From: Euryarchaeota archaeon UBA495
Lineage (GTDB): Archaea > Thermoplasmatota > Poseidoniia > Poseidoniales > Poseidoniaceae
DNA length: 6,534 nt
NCBI GenBank assembly: GCA_002496845.1
Contig: DALQ01000024.1
Span: 1 to 6,534 of the forward strand
Reading direction: 5' to 3'
Positions 5,324 to 6,534 of the stretch are shown one piece after another (positions within the stretch are counted from its first letter, which is position 1; each line of letters starts with the position of its first letter). The notes below the pieces were generated by a model, which saw nothing but the letters and a program-made list of their open reading frames with translations, was not told where the DNA came from and made no database searches. Position numbers and translations under genes: made by a program.

Positions 5324-6528
5324 TGGACGGCCAATGGATCGACGAACGCATCGAGGCGAACCGCGAACGCTTGACGGCATGGATGGCCGAGAAGCGTGCA
5401 GAAGTCCCCATTCCCATCTACGGGAGCGTGGACGTCCGAGACGCCGGTTGGAAGGTCGCTGCGGTGGACGCGAACCACTTCCCGGCAGGATTCAACAACG
5501 TGCCCGATGAAGACCGCCCACGCTTGGCGGAGTTGCTCCGCGAACACGTTGAACGGACGGCCTCCAGCGTGACGTGGGTGCACCTCTACCCCGAATCACA
5601 CACACGAAATCCCGGGTATGTGGAGAACCTCCGCACCTTGGTGGACCTGCTCGTGCGTGCGGGGTACCTCACGACGGTGGGAAGCCCGGAGCTGAACGAC
5701 ATCTCCCAAGTCCGTGGTTTGTCCGGGCACCTCGATTTGGTGAACGTCCAAGCGACCAATGACGGCGGGCTTGTCGTGAACGGCAGGAAACCAGATCTGG
5801 TTCTTTTGAACAACGACTTGACCACGGGCTTGCCAAACGAACTGCAAACGGGCGAAATCATGCCTCCAACGCAGATGGGATGGCACCGTCGGAGGAAATC
5901 TGAGCACCAACGTGCGTTGGATCCTTACGTTCAGGAGGCCGCTGCTTTGCTCGACCTTGACCCGTGGTACCTCCAAACGGAATGGTTTGTGTCGGAAGAC
6001 AAGTGCTTGGAGAAGGAAACGTGCAGAACAATCCTTGCCGCTGAGGTGGACGCCTTCCTCGACGGATTGCGGGAGCGCTATGCAGCGTTGGGCATCGACC
6101 AGGAGCCGGTTGCTTTCGTGAAAAACGACCGAGGGACCTACGGATTGGGGATCATGACCGTCCGGTCTGGAAGCGAACTTCTCGAACTGTCCAACCGGAA
6201 AATGAAACGGCTGATGTACGCCAAAGGTGGGGCTGACGTCGAGAATTTCCTGGTGCAGGAAGGCGTGCCGACCTCAATGACCACCGGTTCGGGCGTGGCT
6301 GAGCCCGTCGTGTACCTCGTGGACGGTGAAGCCGCCTCCTGGTTTTACCGTGCCAATGAGAAGAAAGGCGCCATGGACAACCTGAACTCGCCGAGTTCCT
6401 CTTTCCTCTCCGCTGCCGATGTGGGCCCAGAAGCGGTCCATCTCGCGCGTGGCCGCCATGCCTTGGTCGCTGAACTCAGCATGTTGGCCATGGGCGCAGA
6501 ACGTCTGGCCAACGCCCGTCGGACCTGA
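5320..6528 (+). CDS. gshA: Glutamate-cysteine ligase, proteobacterial GshA type
   Basis: This enzyme joins glutamate and cysteine through the gamma-carboxyl group using ATP, giving gamma-glutamylcysteine, the first step towards glutathione. The 402 residues match the GshA family first named from Acidithiobacillus ferrooxidans (TIGR02049/PF08886), which is unrelated in sequence to E. coli GshA. Recognisable blocks in order: GSVDVRDAGWKVAAVDANHF then PAGFNN (35-60), YPESHTRNPGYVENL (90-104), LLNNDLTTGLP (162-172), PPTQMGWHRRRKSEHQ (182-197), FVKNDRGTYGLGIMTV (266-281), LVQEGVPT (311-318), AEPVVYLVDG (327-336) and NEKKGAMDNLNSP (346-358). Family members are usually about 430 residues, so this one is slightly short, apparently at the ends. 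It starts inside the asnB stop (ATGA, 5320-5323) and is surely cotranslated with it. Two adjacent ATGs make the first residue uncertain by one. No glutathione synthetase (gshB) is in view; only six bases follow the stop. Confidence 0.88.
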   Translation: MMDGQWIDERIEANRERLTAWMAEKRAEVPIPIYGSVDVRDAGWKVAAVDANHFPAGFNNVPDEDRPRLAELLREHVERTASSVTWVHLYPESHTRNPGYVENLRTLVDLLVRAGYLTTVGSPELNDISQVRGLSGHLDLVNVQATNDGGLVVNGRKPDLVLLNNDLTTGLPNELQTGEIMPPTQMGWHRRRKSEHQRALDPYVQEAAALLDLDPWYLQTEWFVSEDKCLEKETCRTILAAEVDAFLDGLRERYAALGIDQEPVAFVKNDRGTYGLGIMTVRSGSELLELSNRKMKRLMYAKGGADVENFLVQEGVPTSMTTGSGVAEPVVYLVDGEAASWFYRANEKKGAMDNLNSPSSSFLSAADVGPEAVHLARGRHALVAELSMLAMGAERLANARRT

Positions 6529-6534
6529 TATCAA

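Noticed and set aside
6526..6533. Palindrome TGATATCA overlapping the gshA stop
   Set aside because: It is eight bases, includes the stop codon and the window ends; no stem or U-run follows to suggest a terminator.

Overview
The window is a gene-dense, GC-rich stretch holding seven protein-coding genes, and nearly every base is assigned. No tRNA, rRNA, CRISPR array, insertion sequence or phage gene was seen. The likely source is an archaeon, possibly a high-GC marine Euryarchaeota of the Poseidoniales (marine group II) type. The support is indirect: a stand-alone B12-binding methylmalonyl-CoA mutase subunit, a dolichol-kinase-like membrane protein, TATA-like boxes about 26 bases before apparently leaderless starts, and GGTGAT-type Shine-Dalgarno sites only on downstream genes. 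No single marker fixes the taxon, and several of these families also occur in bacteria.

Layout: (1) 1-1251, minus strand: propionyl-CoA carboxylase carboxyltransferase subunit (pccB-like), whose C-terminus runs off the left edge. (2) 1252-1366: a 115-base divergent promoter region with TATA-like boxes for both directions and two inverted repeats. (3) 1367-3329, plus strand: a three-gene run made of the B12-binding mutase subunit, the MeaB/ArgK-type G protein that maintains the mutase, and a multi-pass membrane protein resembling dolichol/phytol kinases. (4) 3373-3495: a very small single-pass membrane protein. (5) 3551-6528: a glutamine-hydrolysing asparagine synthetase whose stop overlaps the start of a proteobacterial-type glutamate-cysteine ligase (GshA).

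How the genes work together: the carboxylase, mutase subunit and MeaB belong to the propionyl-CoA to methylmalonyl-CoA to succinyl-CoA route. It is fed by odd-chain fatty acids and by Val, Ile, Met and Thr breakdown. The biotin carboxylase subunit, the epimerase and the large catalytic mutase subunit are not in view. The asparagine synthetase/GshA pair links glutamine-amide use with gamma-glutamylcysteine (low-molecular-weight thiol) formation. The membrane kinase-like protein shares the mutase transcript but has no obvious metabolic link to it.

Most unusual points: the consistent split between leaderless first genes and Shine-Dalgarno-led internal genes, a repeated GCTT[G/C]AAAAC box at the same distance from two starts, a perfect palindrome between the divergent propionate genes, the dolichol-kinase-like protein lacking part of the usual motif set, and the coupled asnB-gshA pair. 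I did not find clear evidence of an entirely new system.
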